Positions 25,653 to 34,246 of a stretch of 64,000 nucleotides of DNA are shown here, in pieces; the stretch's first letter is position 1; each line of letters begins with the position of its first letter. The stretch is from assembly GCA_963925735.1 (NCBI GenBank), contig CAWUUH010000037.1:1-64000 (forward strand), written 5' to 3'. This DNA is from UBA4582 sp013204195 (GTDB lineage Bacteria > Pseudomonadota > Gammaproteobacteria > Pseudomonadales > Azotimanducaceae). The position numbers were made by a program, and so were the translations under genes. Under the pieces are notes generated by a model. That model saw nothing but the letters and a program-made list of their open reading frames with translations, had not been told where the DNA came from and did not search any database.

Positions 25653-25933
25653 GGTATGAAATAGGAGATTTGTCTTTAAAACACAACGACTTAGGAGGAG
25701 TTCTGAAAGCTAGAGGTTATGCGCAAAAATAAACAGCAGGAATACATGAAGATAAAGCTGCAAGTTAATGTAACTTGTTAAGTTGTACATCGGTTAGAAT
25801 TTTTTGGTATAAGAGAGATATTTTAAATATCTAAATAGCGGCGGCGCGACAGCGATCTATGGCCAGCAGAGTCGAAAAAGCACTCGACTTAGGGAAAGAC
25901 CGTCACTGATAAAATTTGAACCCGTCAATAAGT

Positions 25934-26300
25934 AGAGAGTTGACCGTAAGCCGGGTTCTGTCGAGGACAATCATTCATCTACGATACATGTCGCCATGCA
26001 TCTTTAGCGACCTACCCGAATCCAATTGCGGGCCGCAACGATGGATTCCTATTTGGTCTTGCTCCGAGTGGGGTTTACACTGCCACGAACCGTTACCGGT
26101 CGCGCGGTGCGCTCTTACCGCACCTTTTCACCCTTACCATCGAACTGGCGAACCAGGACTTTGGCGGTCTATTCTCTGCTGCACTTTCCGTAGGCTCACG
26201 CCTCCCAGGCGTTACCTGGCACTCTGCCCTATGGAGCCCGGACTTTCCTCTACCATCACTGCCATAAGCAGGACAATAGCGATTGCCTGGTCAACTCTCT
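25934..26300 (-). ncRNA. rnpB: RNase P RNA (M1 RNA), class A
   Basis: The catalytic RNA that removes the 5' leader of tRNA precursors. On the minus strand the conserved region GAGGAAAGTCCGGGC is followed by the P-loop stretch with CATAGGGCAGAGTGCC, and the 3' part contains ACAGAACCCGGCTTACGG. Ends were set by the P1 helix: AGAGAGTTGACC at the 5' end (26289-26300) pairs perfectly with GGTCAACTCTCT at the 3' end (25934-25945). The length is about 367 bases. It sits 24 bases after rsmI and upstream of mraZ, as in Pseudomonas. Confidence 0.97.
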
Positions 26301-26306
26301 GTCGCC

Positions 26307-26312
26307 AGTATA
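26307..26312 (-). promoter_or_regulatory. -10 element of the rnpB promoter
   Basis: TATACT (5 of 6) lies 6 bases before the first base of the P1 helix, the distance expected for an RNA that starts at its own promoter. No good -35 is visible at 16-18 bases; upstream TTTGATC is too close. The element lies between the rsmI stop codon and the RNA. Confidence 0.5.
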
Positions 26313-26324
26313 CAGCCATTGCGA

Positions 26325-27179
26325 TCAAATAGGCGCTAACTTATCTTGCTTTCGCATTTGAACCGCCAGGTCATACAAGGCTTTCTTAGTCTCACCCGTA
26401 ATCTGACTGGCAATCTCGGCGGCACGTCGAGGCGGCATTTCCGGCAGCAACAGCCCCATAATTCGTCTCGCTTCATATTGCTCAGAAGATAACCGGGCAC
26501 TGCCGATGCCCGCAACCAGCAAGACAAACTCACCGCGCTCCGGAATATGCTTCGACCCGATGTGAGCGATCGCTTCGGACACAGGCCCATTCCAGACCTG
26601 TTCAAATCGTTTCGTCAACTCTCTAGCTAGCGTCACTCGTCGGTCTTCGCCCAGCACTTCGGCGATGTCCAACAACGCTTCCCGAATTCGATGTGGGGCT
26701 TCATAAAACACCAAAGTCTGAGATTCTTGACTCAATTGCTGCAAATAGCTCTGCCGCGCCACACGCTTAGCTGGCAGGAAACCCTCAAAGCTAAACCGGT
26801 CAGTGGCCATGCCCGAGACAGAAAGAGCCGCTATCACGGCGCTGGCACCCGGAATCGGGACGACCTGAATACCGCTCGCTAGGGCCGCTTGCACCAGGCG
26901 ATAGCCAGGGTCCGAAATCAATGGCGTGCCCGCATCCGACACTAACGCGACGGTTTGACCCTCAGCCATCAGCGTCAACAGGCCCTGCGTAGAAGCCGCT
27001 TCATTATGATCTCGGTAGCTGACTAACCGACTGGTAATTCCAAAATGATCCAGCAGAGAGCGGCTATGGCGCGTATCCTCGGCAGCAACCACATCCGCAT
27101 CCTTCAGTACCTGAATGGCACGCAGGGTTATGTCATCGAGATTACCGATGGGCGTTGCAACAATATACAGGCAGCTCAC
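26325..27179 (-). CDS. rsmI: 16S rRNA (cytidine-1402-2'-O)-methyltransferase RsmI
   Basis: Methylates the ribose of C1402 in 16S rRNA, complementing RsmH. 284 residues of the tetrapyrrole-methylase (SAM) fold: YIVATPIGNLDDIT at the N-terminus, AAEDTRHS, LVSDAGTPLISDPG (about 80-95), PIPGASAVIAALSVSG and FEGFLPAK are all diagnostic. The C-terminal part has the small RsmI helical domain. It is divergent from lpoA, about 150 bases away, the standard arrangement. rnpB follows on the same strand. Confidence 0.97.
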   Translation of the reverse strand: MSCLYIVATPIGNLDDITLRAIQVLKDADVVAAEDTRHSRSLLDHFGITSRLVSYRDHNEAASTQGLLTLMAEGQTVALVSDAGTPLISDPGYRLVQAALASGIQVVPIPGASAVIAALSVSGMATDRFSFEGFLPAKRVARQSYLQQLSQESQTLVFYEAPHRIREALLDIAEVLGEDRRVTLARELTKRFEQVWNGPVSEAIAHIGSKHIPERGEFVLLVAGIGSARLSSEQYEARRIMGLLLPEMPPRRAAEIASQITGETKKALYDLAVQMRKQDKLAPI

Positions 27180-27328
27180 AACAGCGATTCCTTCATGCCA
27201 GTTATGGCAGCAATATTAACAGTGGTTCGGCAGACACAATCTTACGGCGAGCCCGCCACAAATCGGGTAGGATGGCACTTATAGACCGTGACATCCAGCG
27301 AATCTACCCAGAGATCCATAGCGAAGCC

Positions 27329-29185
27329 ATGACCAGCCACATGACAAACTCCGTGTTTTCAGGCTCTTTACCAAGAACCCTCTTTTATCTATCCTTATTG
27401 GCCTGCCTGGTATCTTGCGGTTCGCAGCCGACCAGAGAGAAAATCGCCAAGTCGCCCCAGACTATCTCCAAAACTGCCAGTCAAGCTCAGAACATCCAGC
27501 AACTGCTACTCGCCGCTGATCGCAGTACAGTGACACGCGCTGACGAGCTGAGAATTATAGCCGCAGAGCTGGCGTTAACTAACGAGGATGGCGTGCAGGC
27601 CCAAAAAATTCTCGATCTCGTCTCGGCAGCGCCACCCGCGGCGCTACTGCAACGCTTTATCCTTGCCCAGGCACGGGCGGCTCTAAGCCTTAAAATACCC
27701 CGATTGGCGCTCGAATGGCTCGCTGACAAACGACTCACCGACACGCCGATGAGCCCAACGGACGAATTGATTCAAGGTCAGCTTAGAGCCCAGGCGTATC
27801 TGCTCGCACGAAGCTACCTGGCTAGCGCGAGTGAACGGATGTCTTTTGACCCTTTACTAACGGACGAAGAAAGATACGCTAATCACGATAGTATCTTCGA
27901 CGCACTATTATCGATACCCACGAGAAGTCTCACCACGCAAGCGCAAGCCGCCATCAGCAGCGACTTACGCGGCTGGTTGTCCCTGGCGGCCATGACTCAG
28001 CTATACCAATCTGATCCTGTCTTGCAGCTCCAGGCGCTCAATGACTGGCTGAAGGTCTGGAGCCATCATCCAGCGGCTATTCGCCTACCGATGAACTTAC
28101 AGTTGCTGTCTGAGGTCGTTCGAAATCAGCCCAAGGTCATCGCCCTTTTACTGCCACTGCAGGGCGAATTGGGTCCATACGGTCGCGCAATCCGCGATGG
28201 CATATTGGCATCTCACTATCAACGCCACGGTCAGGCTGAGATTATGCTTTTTGATACCAGCGATGCCGACGTAAAAACACTCTTGATCGAAGCCCAGACC
28301 GCAGGTGCAGAGCTCGTGATCGGGCCCCTGAGCCGGGAAAATGTCACCGAGCTTGCTCGGCAAACATTACCGCTACCCGTGCTGGCATTGAATAGAAGTA
28401 TGGATGCCGCCGATAACCCCGCGCTCTATCAATTTGGCCTCGCCCCCGAAGATGAAATTCATCAGATCGCAGACCAGGTCTTCATCGATGGTCAACGTAA
28501 CGCCCTCATGATTTACCCCCGTGACGAGTGGGGCAAAAGAAATGCCGACGTCTTCGAGAATCACTTCTCTGGCTTGGGCGGCAAAATCATTGATCGTGCG
28601 GAATACACTAACCAAAAAGACTATTCGGATTTAATCAAGACTCTGTTAGCTGTAGACAAGAGCGAGACGCGCGCCGCAGATTTACGCCGAATCATTGGTG
28701 AACGCTTCGAATTCACACCCCGTCGACGTCAAGACATCGATTTCGTGTTCCTGCTCGCGAATCCGGCGCAAGCCCGCGGCATCAACCCGACGCTCGCGTT
28801 CTACTACGCCGAAGATATTCCAGTTTATGCCACCTCAAACATTCACGACGGTAGCGACTCAAAAATTGAGGCCATCGACTTGAATGGCATTCGGTTTTGT
28901 GAGATTCCCTGGAAGCTGATGGACCCGGATGCTTTTCAGCGGCAAATACAAACAACTTGGCCAGCAGCTACCGGTCGGCTTGCCGCTTTCTATGCGCTAG
29001 GGGTCGATGCTTACCAACTCTACCCAAGACTGAAACAGCTCAAGACACTCAAAAACAGTAAGATTAACGGCGTCACCGGTGTCCTTAGCCTCAACGACGC
29101 CAGGATCATTACTCGTGAATTAATGTGGGGCCAATTCAAAAATGGCGAAATCGACGTTATACCAACAATCACCGATGTCCCATGA
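27329..29185 (+). CDS. lpoA: Outer-membrane lipoprotein LpoA, activator of PBP1A
   Basis: In E. coli LpoA stimulates the bifunctional synthase PBP1A from the outer membrane. From the ATG at 27329 the protein is 618 residues with a lipoprotein signal peptide ending in LVSC (lipid-modified Cys near residue 30). An N-terminal TPR-like helical region (to about 260) is followed by a periplasmic-binding-protein-like domain (from KVIALLLPLQGELGPYG). The open frame extends upstream to 27155, but that region overlaps rsmI's start and lacks a signal peptide. An ATG at 27341 is a second option. Its stop overlaps the yraN start. Confidence 0.93.
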   Translation: MTSHMTNSVFSGSLPRTLFYLSLLACLVSCGSQPTREKIAKSPQTISKTASQAQNIQQLLLAADRSTVTRADELRIIAAELALTNEDGVQAQKILDLVSAAPPAALLQRFILAQARAALSLKIPRLALEWLADKRLTDTPMSPTDELIQGQLRAQAYLLARSYLASASERMSFDPLLTDEERYANHDSIFDALLSIPTRSLTTQAQAAISSDLRGWLSLAAMTQLYQSDPVLQLQALNDWLKVWSHHPAAIRLPMNLQLLSEVVRNQPKVIALLLPLQGELGPYGRAIRDGILASHYQRHGQAEIMLFDTSDADVKTLLIEAQTAGAELVIGPLSRENVTELARQTLPLPVLALNRSMDAADNPALYQFGLAPEDEIHQIADQVFIDGQRNALMIYPRDEWGKRNADVFENHFSGLGGKIIDRAEYTNQKDYSDLIKTLLAVDKSETRAADLRRIIGERFEFTPRRRQDIDFVFLLANPAQARGINPTLAFYYAEDIPVYATSNIHDGSDSKIEAIDLNGIRFCEIPWKLMDPDAFQRQIQTTWPAATGRLAAFYALGVDAYQLYPRLKQLKTLKNSKINGVTGVLSLNDARIITRELMWGQFKNGEIDVIPTITDVP

Positions 29186-29538
29186 GTAAGACCAACATCC
29201 AGCGCGGCAATCTCGCCGAAGATCAGGCCCTCGAATTCCTTGAGGCCCAAGGGCTTATACTGGTCTTCCGCAATTTTCTCTGCAAGGCAGGCGAAATTGA
29301 TCTTATCCTCAGAGATCAGACCACCGTAATATTCGTTGAAGTCAGGTATCGTGCAGACACTTCACGCGGCACGGGCGCTGACACCGTAACTCGTAGTAAA
29401 ATGGCTAAAATCATCAATTCGGCTCGATATTTCCTCATGCAACATCCGGCTTACGTTAAATTGGACTGCCGATTCGACGTGATTTCAATCTCCGCGTCCC
29501 TTGACTGGATTCAGAACGCGTTTACCCTAGACGATTAA
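29182..29538 (+). CDS. yraN: YraN/UPF0102 family nuclease-fold protein
   Basis: A protein of 118 residues with the restriction-endonuclease-like fold of the UPF0102 family. Visible motifs: GNLAEDQALEFLEAQG, then RNFLCKAGEIDLI with the Asp and EVRYR with the Glu of a PD-(D/E)XK-like centre. The cellular role is not established. The ATG at 29182 overlaps the lpoA stop (ATGA), which indicates coupling and excludes the longer upstream frame. diaA (phosphoheptose isomerase-like), usual between yraN and dolP, is absent; dolP follows after 20 bases. Confidence 0.92.
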   Translation: MSKTNIQRGNLAEDQALEFLEAQGLILVFRNFLCKAGEIDLILRDQTTVIFVEVRYRADTSRGTGADTVTRSKMAKIINSARYFLMQHPAYVKLDCRFDVISISASLDWIQNAFTLDD

Positions 29539-29558
29539 TACCATAAGGACTCAAGACA

Positions 29559-30137
29559 ATGCGCTACTGGCTCTCATCCACTTCGCCGCGCTATACCGTT
29601 ATCGTGCTGGCGCTGCTCGCGGCTCTGCAAGGTTGCGCTAGCGTTACAGGGCAGACCTCTGAAGACTATGGTAACCGTACACTAGGCACTGTCTGGGACG
29701 ACCAGATGATCGAATCGAGAGGCAAAGCTATTGTTCGTGCTGCCAGTTCAGAACTGCACGATGCTCACCTGGGAATTACCAGCTTTAATGGTATGGTGCT
29801 CCTCACTGGACAAGTTGCTTCCGAAGAGACCAAAAACGCCGCTACCCTCGCCATCAAGGATTTGCGCAAGGTTCGCACAGTTCATAATGAGCTCGAGATA
29901 GCTGGCCCCACAACGATGATGGCCCGAACCAACGACGCTTGGCTGACGACTAAAGTAAAAACCGTTCTGTTAACCAACCAAGAAACCGACGCTGGTCGCG
30001 TTAAGGTCGTCACTGAAAACGGGGTTGTTTATCTGATGGGATTATTATCAAGAGCGGAGTCAGAGGCCACTGTCGAAAAAGTTAGACAAGTCTTTGGCGT
30101 CCAAAAAATTGTCAAAATCTTCGAATACATCAACTAG
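29559..30137 (+). CDS. dolP: Outer-membrane lipoprotein with two BON domains (DolP/YraP)
   Basis: A lipoprotein of 192 residues with signal peptide and lipobox LQGC (Cys26). The two BON domains lie at about 50-115 (SSELHDAHLGITSFNGMVLLTGQV) and 122-190 (WLTTKVKTVLL...VKVVTENGVVYLMG). DolP binds anionic phospholipid at the outer membrane and affects envelope integrity and regulation of peptidoglycan amidases in E. coli. The last gene of the lpoA-yraN-dolP run; it converges on sspB. Confidence 0.93.
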   Translation: MRYWLSSTSPRYTVIVLALLAALQGCASVTGQTSEDYGNRTLGTVWDDQMIESRGKAIVRAASSELHDAHLGITSFNGMVLLTGQVASEETKNAATLAIKDLRKVRTVHNELEIAGPTTMMARTNDAWLTTKVKTVLLTNQETDAGRVKVVTENGVVYLMGLLSRAESEATVEKVRQVFGVQKIVKIFEYIN

Positions 30138-30238
30138 CAGAACGCGGTTAAACCCAGGCGGGATTGAGCGCCAACATAACAACCCTTCGTACCCGACGGC
30201 ATAACAAATGGCTACCCAGTATCAGATCAAGGTTTTGA

Positions 30239-30616
30239 TTACTTGATCACTTTGAGCGCTGGCGGGCCTTTCTTAATTGCCTTGGGTGGCGTTGGCTCGG
30301 GGTCTTTGTCTTCTCGAGGAAACCACATGCCCTCGCCGTTTTCTTTCGCGACGATCCCAAGCACAGCTCGCATTGGCGCGTGGATGTAATGGGAGACGCC
30401 ACCAAACCGGCCGCTAAAGGTTAAGTGGCCGTCCTCTATCATTAGATCACGTATCGCTGAAGGACTGATATTCAGAACTATCTGATCATCTTTGACATAG
30501 TTCAAGGGGACTTGTGTATCGGCAACCGTGGCGTCAAGAATAAGATAAGGGGTCAGGTCGTTATCCAGGATCCATTCATTGATAGCGCGGAGGAGGTAGG
30601 GTACAGATGAAGTCAT
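30239..30616 (-). CDS. sspB: ClpXP protease specificity-enhancing factor SspB
   Basis: A dimeric adaptor that delivers ssrA-tagged proteins to ClpXP. The folded domain carries PYLLRAINEWILDNDLTPYL and the ssrA-binding groove segment. It is followed by a flexible Pro/Lys-rich tail ending in PALKVIK, the ClpX-binding motif. From the ATG at 30616 it has 125 residues; in-frame starts at 30622 and 30643 would add up to nine. It follows sspA, 41 bases or less away, on the same strand. Confidence 0.94.
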   Translation of the reverse strand: MTSSVPYLLRAINEWILDNDLTPYLILDATVADTQVPLNYVKDDQIVLNISPSAIRDLMIEDGHLTFSGRFGGVSHYIHAPMRAVLGIVAKENGEGMWFPREDKDPEPTPPKAIKKGPPALKVIK

Positions 30617-30657
30617 CGTCATAGGCCTATCCCCTTCCGTCACCTGAATACAACGAG

Positions 30658-31290
30658 TTAGTCTCGCATATCCATTTCGGCTTCAGACAAACTCGCCTGA
30701 AATGCGTCTCGATCGAATATTCGATCCATGTATACAAGCATTGATTTCGCTTGCTTAGCAGGCAGCTCTATTCCCATAGCGGGTAATCGCCAGAGTATCG
30801 GCGCGACGCAGCAATCTACCAGGGTAAATTCATCGCTCATAAAATAAGGCTTCTCAGAAAATATCGGCGCGATAGAAACTAAGCTTTCGCGCAATTCTTT
30901 TCTCGCCTTTTCAACAACACTTTCTTTCGATTTTCCGGCCAATATCAAATCTACAGCCGAACACCAGTCACGCTGAATCCGATAAATAAACAAACGACTT
31001 TGAGCTCGCGCTACCGGATACACTGGCAGTAGCGGTGGGTGAGGAAATCGTTCATCCAAATATTCCATAATCACAGCGGACTCATATAGAACGAGATCGC
31101 GGTCAACCAACGTAGGCAAACTGTTGTAGGGGTTCAGGCCTGCCAAGTCTTCCGGCATATTGTTTGGATCGACGTCAATGACATCTACGGCTACGCCCTT
31201 CTCGGCAAGCACAAGCCTGACACGCTGGCTGTAGTGATCATTTCCATCAGAATAAAATACCATCGATGAGTGTTTTGCAACTACCCCCAT
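30658..31290 (-). CDS. sspA: Stringent starvation protein A (SspA)
   Basis: A glutathione-S-transferase-fold protein that binds RNA polymerase during starvation and acid stress rather than acting as an enzyme. 210 residues: N-terminal thioredoxin-like domain (about 9-85, with DGNDHYSQRVRLVLAEKG and PYNSLPTLVDRDLVLYES) and an all-helical C-terminal domain. The normal cis-Pro loop is present, while the GST catalytic residue is not conserved. It heads the sspA-sspB pair, downstream of petC, from which a strong stem-loop separates it. Confidence 0.95.
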   Translation of the reverse strand: MGVVAKHSSMVFYSDGNDHYSQRVRLVLAEKGVAVDVIDVDPNNMPEDLAGLNPYNSLPTLVDRDLVLYESAVIMEYLDERFPHPPLLPVYPVARAQSRLFIYRIQRDWCSAVDLILAGKSKESVVEKARKELRESLVSIAPIFSEKPYFMSDEFTLVDCCVAPILWRLPAMGIELPAKQAKSMLVYMDRIFDRDAFQASLSEAEMDMRD

Positions 31291-31327
31291 CTTTTCACCT
31301 CGCAGTAAGGGTTAATCTAAAGGATAT

Positions 31328-31358
31328 GCCGGCAATCGCGATGAATGCGATTGCCGGC
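31328..31358 (-). terminator. Strong stem-loop downstream of petC
   Basis: Perfect 12-bp arms GCCGGCAATCGC and GCGATTGCCGGC around a 7-base loop, 17 bases after the petC stop. On the minus strand it is followed by ATATCCTTT, a weak T tract, so it could be a leaky terminator or an mRNA-stabilising 3' end for petABC before sspA. Confidence 0.6.
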
Positions 31359-31375
31359 ACAGGACTGTTACTCGC

Positions 31376-32197
31376 TTACTTGTGAAACGCTTTGTGGTAT
31401 TCCCGACCCAGCAGCCAGGCAAACACATAGAAGAATGCCAAGAATAGTAAGACATACCAGCCGACACGGGTACGCTCTATACGTGCGGGTTCTGCCATGT
31501 AATAGAGAAAATTCGCTAGGTCATAGACAACTTGATCATACTCGGCCGGATTCAGTGAACCTGAGCCCGCCACCAGTTCAAGGGGACTATAGCCCCGCTC
31601 AACCAACTCGTTACCACACAACTCTTCGGTAATGTATTCATCGGTCAATGGATCTCGCATGTCTCCACCGTTAGCCGCAAGTCGCGGGACCTGCTTGCAC
31701 ACATACTGTTGCATACCCTGCAGGTCAGCCAATGCATGGGGCATACCGACATTCTCAAACACTAGATTATTTACACCCAGCGGTCGCTTACTGTCTGCAT
31801 AGAAGGTTCTGAGATACGTGTAAATCCAGTCAGGTCCGCCCTTCAAGTTATTGTGCAAAGTCAGATCAGGTGGCGCGGCGCCAAACCATTTTTTGGCGTT
31901 TTTAGTGCTCATATTATTAACGATTAAATCGCCAATCTTAGTCTCTGGATCAAACACGAGATGCTCAAGCATCAGTGCATCGGGTATACCCAGATCATCA
32001 GCCGTGCGCTTATAGCGTTGGTATTGCAGGGAATGACACCCCATACAATAATTCATATAGGTTTGCATGCCGCGCTGCAACGATGGCTGGTCATGGACAT
32101 CAGGTTCCATATGATCCAGCGGATAGCCCGCTTCAGACGCCTGCAAGCCCATCGCCGACAGTAACAATGTCAGGGGTATTAATATTGTTTTCAACAT
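31376..32197 (-). CDS. petC: Ubiquinol-cytochrome c reductase, cytochrome c1 subunit
   Basis: Membrane-anchored c-type cytochrome of the bc1 complex; carries electrons from the Rieske protein to cytochrome c. 273 residues: signal peptide cleaved after about LQA, heme motif CMGCH (Cys51, Cys54, His55), a C-terminal membrane anchor (GWYVLLFLAFFYVFAWLLG) and a Met axial ligand candidate in ENVGMPHA. The ATG at 32197 overlaps the petB stop (TGATG); the GTG three bases earlier is less likely. Third gene of petA-petB-petC. Confidence 0.96.
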   Translation of the reverse strand: MLKTILIPLTLLLSAMGLQASEAGYPLDHMEPDVHDQPSLQRGMQTYMNYCMGCHSLQYQRYKRTADDLGIPDALMLEHLVFDPETKIGDLIVNNMSTKNAKKWFGAAPPDLTLHNNLKGGPDWIYTYLRTFYADSKRPLGVNNLVFENVGMPHALADLQGMQQYVCKQVPRLAANGGDMRDPLTDEYITEELCGNELVERGYSPLELVAGSGSLNPAEYDQVVYDLANFLYYMAEPARIERTRVGWYVLLFLAFFYVFAWLLGREYHKAFHK

Positions 32198-33453
32198 CAC
32201 AACGTCACCCTATCTGGTACTGGTTTCGTTTTCTCAACACTGGTGTACCAGGGCATGAGCAAGAAATAAGCAAAATAAATCGCCGTACATATTTGCGCAA
32301 TGATGGTTCTTATGGGCGTCGGGTGCACCGTACCCAAGTAACCAAGAATAAAGAAACATATAACAAATGCCGCCAGGAACAACTTGCTCGGCAAGCCTTT
32401 ATAGCGCATCGACTTTACTGGAGATTTGTCCAGCCAAGGTACAACAAACAAAATCGCAATCGCACCAGCCATCACCACTAGGCCCCAAAATTTAGCAGTC
32501 ATGCCAAACAAGGGGAAAGTTGCTGCCCGCAACATCGAGTAATACGGGGTGTAATACCAGACAGGCGCAATCAAATTCGGCGTTTTCAATGGATCAGCAG
32601 GCTCGAAGTTAGGATGCTCCAGCAGATAACCCCCACCGTCTGGGAAAAAGAACATCACCGCTGAGAAGATGATCAGAAACATGATGATCGCCGGCACATC
32701 GTGACCGATCGTGTAATAAGGATGGAACGGGATGCCGTCGAGAGGCTTGCCGTCCTCATCCAGATGCTTTTTGATATCCACGCCGTCTGGATTGTTCGAG
32801 CCTACTTCATGCAACGCAAGAATGTGCAGAACCACCAAAACCAACAGCACAATAGGTACCGCGACCACGTGCAGCGCAAAAAACCGGTTCAGTGTGATGC
32901 CTGACATATTGAAATCGCCGCGCACCCACACTGCCAGACTATCGCCCACCACAGGGATAGCACCGGCCAGAGATACGATCACCTGCGCACCCCAGTAGGA
33001 CATGTTTCCCCAAGGTAACAAGTATCCAAAAAAGCCTTCAGCCATCAGTGCCAAATATATCAGCATACCGAAGACCCAGATCAGTTCTCTCGGTTTCTGG
33101 TAAGAACCATACATCAACCCACGAAACATATGCAGATAGACCACTACGAAAAATGCTGATGCGCCCGTAGAATGCATATAGCGTAACAACCAGCCATATT
33201 CCACATCTCGCATGATGTATTCGATAGACTTGAAAGCACCCTCACCGGTAGGCGTGTAGCTCATCGTCAACCAAATGCCGGTCAATAACTGATTCACCAG
33301 CACCACGAAAGACAGCACACCAAAGATATACCAGATGTTGAAGTTTTTAGGCGCATAGTACTTTGACATATGCTTTTCATAGGTTTCCGTAACCGGTAAC
33401 CGGTCATCGACCCAACGCATGATGTTTTTCAACTGCTGTTCCAATTTTGCCAT
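32197..33453 (-). CDS. petB: Ubiquinol-cytochrome c reductase, cytochrome b subunit
   Basis: Core membrane subunit of complex III, with the Qo and Qi sites and two hemes b. 418 residues and eight membrane helices. Heme ligands are in RYMHSTGASAFFVVVYLHMFRG and in ALHVVAVPIVLLVLVVLHILAL; the Qo-site PEW-type motif reads APVWYYTPYY, so Glu is replaced in the position usually written PEW. The proteobacterial C-terminal helices are present. The start overlaps the petA stop. Position between petA and petC is standard. Confidence 0.96.
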   Translation of the reverse strand: MAKLEQQLKNIMRWVDDRLPVTETYEKHMSKYYAPKNFNIWYIFGVLSFVVLVNQLLTGIWLTMSYTPTGEGAFKSIEYIMRDVEYGWLLRYMHSTGASAFFVVVYLHMFRGLMYGSYQKPRELIWVFGMLIYLALMAEGFFGYLLPWGNMSYWGAQVIVSLAGAIPVVGDSLAVWVRGDFNMSGITLNRFFALHVVAVPIVLLVLVVLHILALHEVGSNNPDGVDIKKHLDEDGKPLDGIPFHPYYTIGHDVPAIIMFLIIFSAVMFFFPDGGGYLLEHPNFEPADPLKTPNLIAPVWYYTPYYSMLRAATFPLFGMTAKFWGLVVMAGAIAILFVVPWLDKSPVKSMRYKGLPSKLFLAAFVICFFILGYLGTVHPTPIRTIIAQICTAIYFAYFLLMPWYTSVEKTKPVPDRVTL

Positions 33454-34052
33454 TACGCTACTCCCTTGTCTTCGCCAATCACAAGGACTGAGTCATCTTC
33501 ATAGTAATAAGGCGGAACCTCAAGGTTCGTAGGAGCCGGCACGCCACTGTAGACCCGCCCAGACATATCAAACTTAGAGCCATGGCATGGACAATAAAAC
33601 CCACCCACCCATTCAGGATCAAATTCTTGAGGCGTTACTTCAGGTTTGAATTTAGGCGAGCAGCCTAGGTGAGTACAGATACCTATCAGCACCAACAAAT
33701 CCGGGCGGATCGACCGAGTTTCGTTGCGAGCATATTCCGGCTGCTGATTTTCTAAGGAATCGGGATCTGCCAACCGAGAGGTTTTGCTGCTCAAGCTAGC
33801 CAGCATCTCGTCCGTACGCTTGACAATGAATACGGGTTTGTCACGCCAAGCTGGGATTGGTCCGAGGATATCCCCCGGCTCCATCCGACTGATGTCGACC
33901 TTAACTGGTGCGCCTGCAGCCAACGCCTTGGCGCTGGGATTCCAGGATCCGATAAACGGAATGGCAACACCTACAACACCCGCTGAGCCTATCACTGACG
34001 TCGCGCCGATTAAAAAATTACGACGCGGTGCGTTAATCCCCTCATCACTCAA
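33453..34052 (-). CDS. petA: Ubiquinol-cytochrome c reductase, Rieske iron-sulfur subunit
   Basis: Carries the [2Fe-2S] cluster that oxidises ubiquinol at the Qo site. The cluster motifs CTHLGC and CPCHGS are intact; a twin-arginine-type N-terminus (APRRNFLIGA) and membrane helix precede a flexible hinge. I place the start at a TTG at 34052: GGGGAG lies 8 bases upstream and the protein then begins MSDEGINAPRRNF, as in relatives (199 residues). A GTG at 34076 would add eight residues but has no ribosome site and lies just after a terminator. Confidence 0.94.
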   Translation of the reverse strand: MSDEGINAPRRNFLIGATSVIGSAGVVGVAIPFIGSWNPSAKALAAGAPVKVDISRMEPGDILGPIPAWRDKPVFIVKRTDEMLASLSSKTSRLADPDSLENQQPEYARNETRSIRPDLLVLIGICTHLGCSPKFKPEVTPQEFDPEWVGGFYCPCHGSKFDMSGRVYSGVPAPTNLEVPPYYYEDDSVLVIGEDKGVA

Positions 34053-34079
34053 GATGATTTCTCCCCCCAATACCACAGC

Positions 34080-34098
34080 AAAAAACAGCCAGTGGCTG
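34080..34098 (-). terminator. Rho-independent terminator after rplM-rpsI
   Basis: On the minus strand CAGCC-ACT-GGCTG is followed directly by TTTTTT (34080-34085). It lies about 150 bases after the rpsI stop and 28 bases before the petA start, so it separates the ribosomal operon from petABC or attenuates read-through into it. A TGCTAACAT extended -10-like sequence lies upstream, at 34128-34136, so a transcript from it would cross the stem. Confidence 0.55.
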
Positions 34099-34246
34099 CC
34101 GATGGTTTATCATTAAAGTCCGCCAATGTTAGCACATTCGAAGCTTAAAATGCGCCTCAGCGGAAGATCCTTTACTGGTGTTATCACGACGCCAGAAACG
34201 CAATGGCCACAAGATTTTTCCCATGGCCACTGGCTGAAGCAATAGA

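Larger units (their letters stand above)
25437..25933. other. Gene-free spacer between mraZ and rnpB
   Basis: About 500 bases with no coding sequence I would support. It holds the mraZ promoter and MraZ boxes (listed separately). The AT-rich part (about 25640-25835) contains two perfect palindromes, CAAGTTA-ATG-TAACTTG at 25761-25777 and AGATATTT-T-AAATATCT at 25816-25832. A weaker AGTCGA/TCGACT stem at 25870-25889 could help end the RNase P RNA transcript. A 20-codon reading frame near 25719 lacks a sound ribosome site and is left out. Confidence 0.6.

Noticed and set aside
25719..25780. A 20-codon reading frame in the rnpB-mraZ spacer
   Set aside because: No properly spaced ribosome site, and it ends within a palindrome; more likely non-coding.
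25916..26332. A 138-codon plus-strand frame
   Set aside because: It is the reverse complement of the RNase P RNA gene.
30225..30248. GATCAAG/CTTGATC stem between dolP and sspB as a terminator
   Set aside because: It overlaps the sspB stop codon and has no T tract on either strand; too weak to list as a feature.
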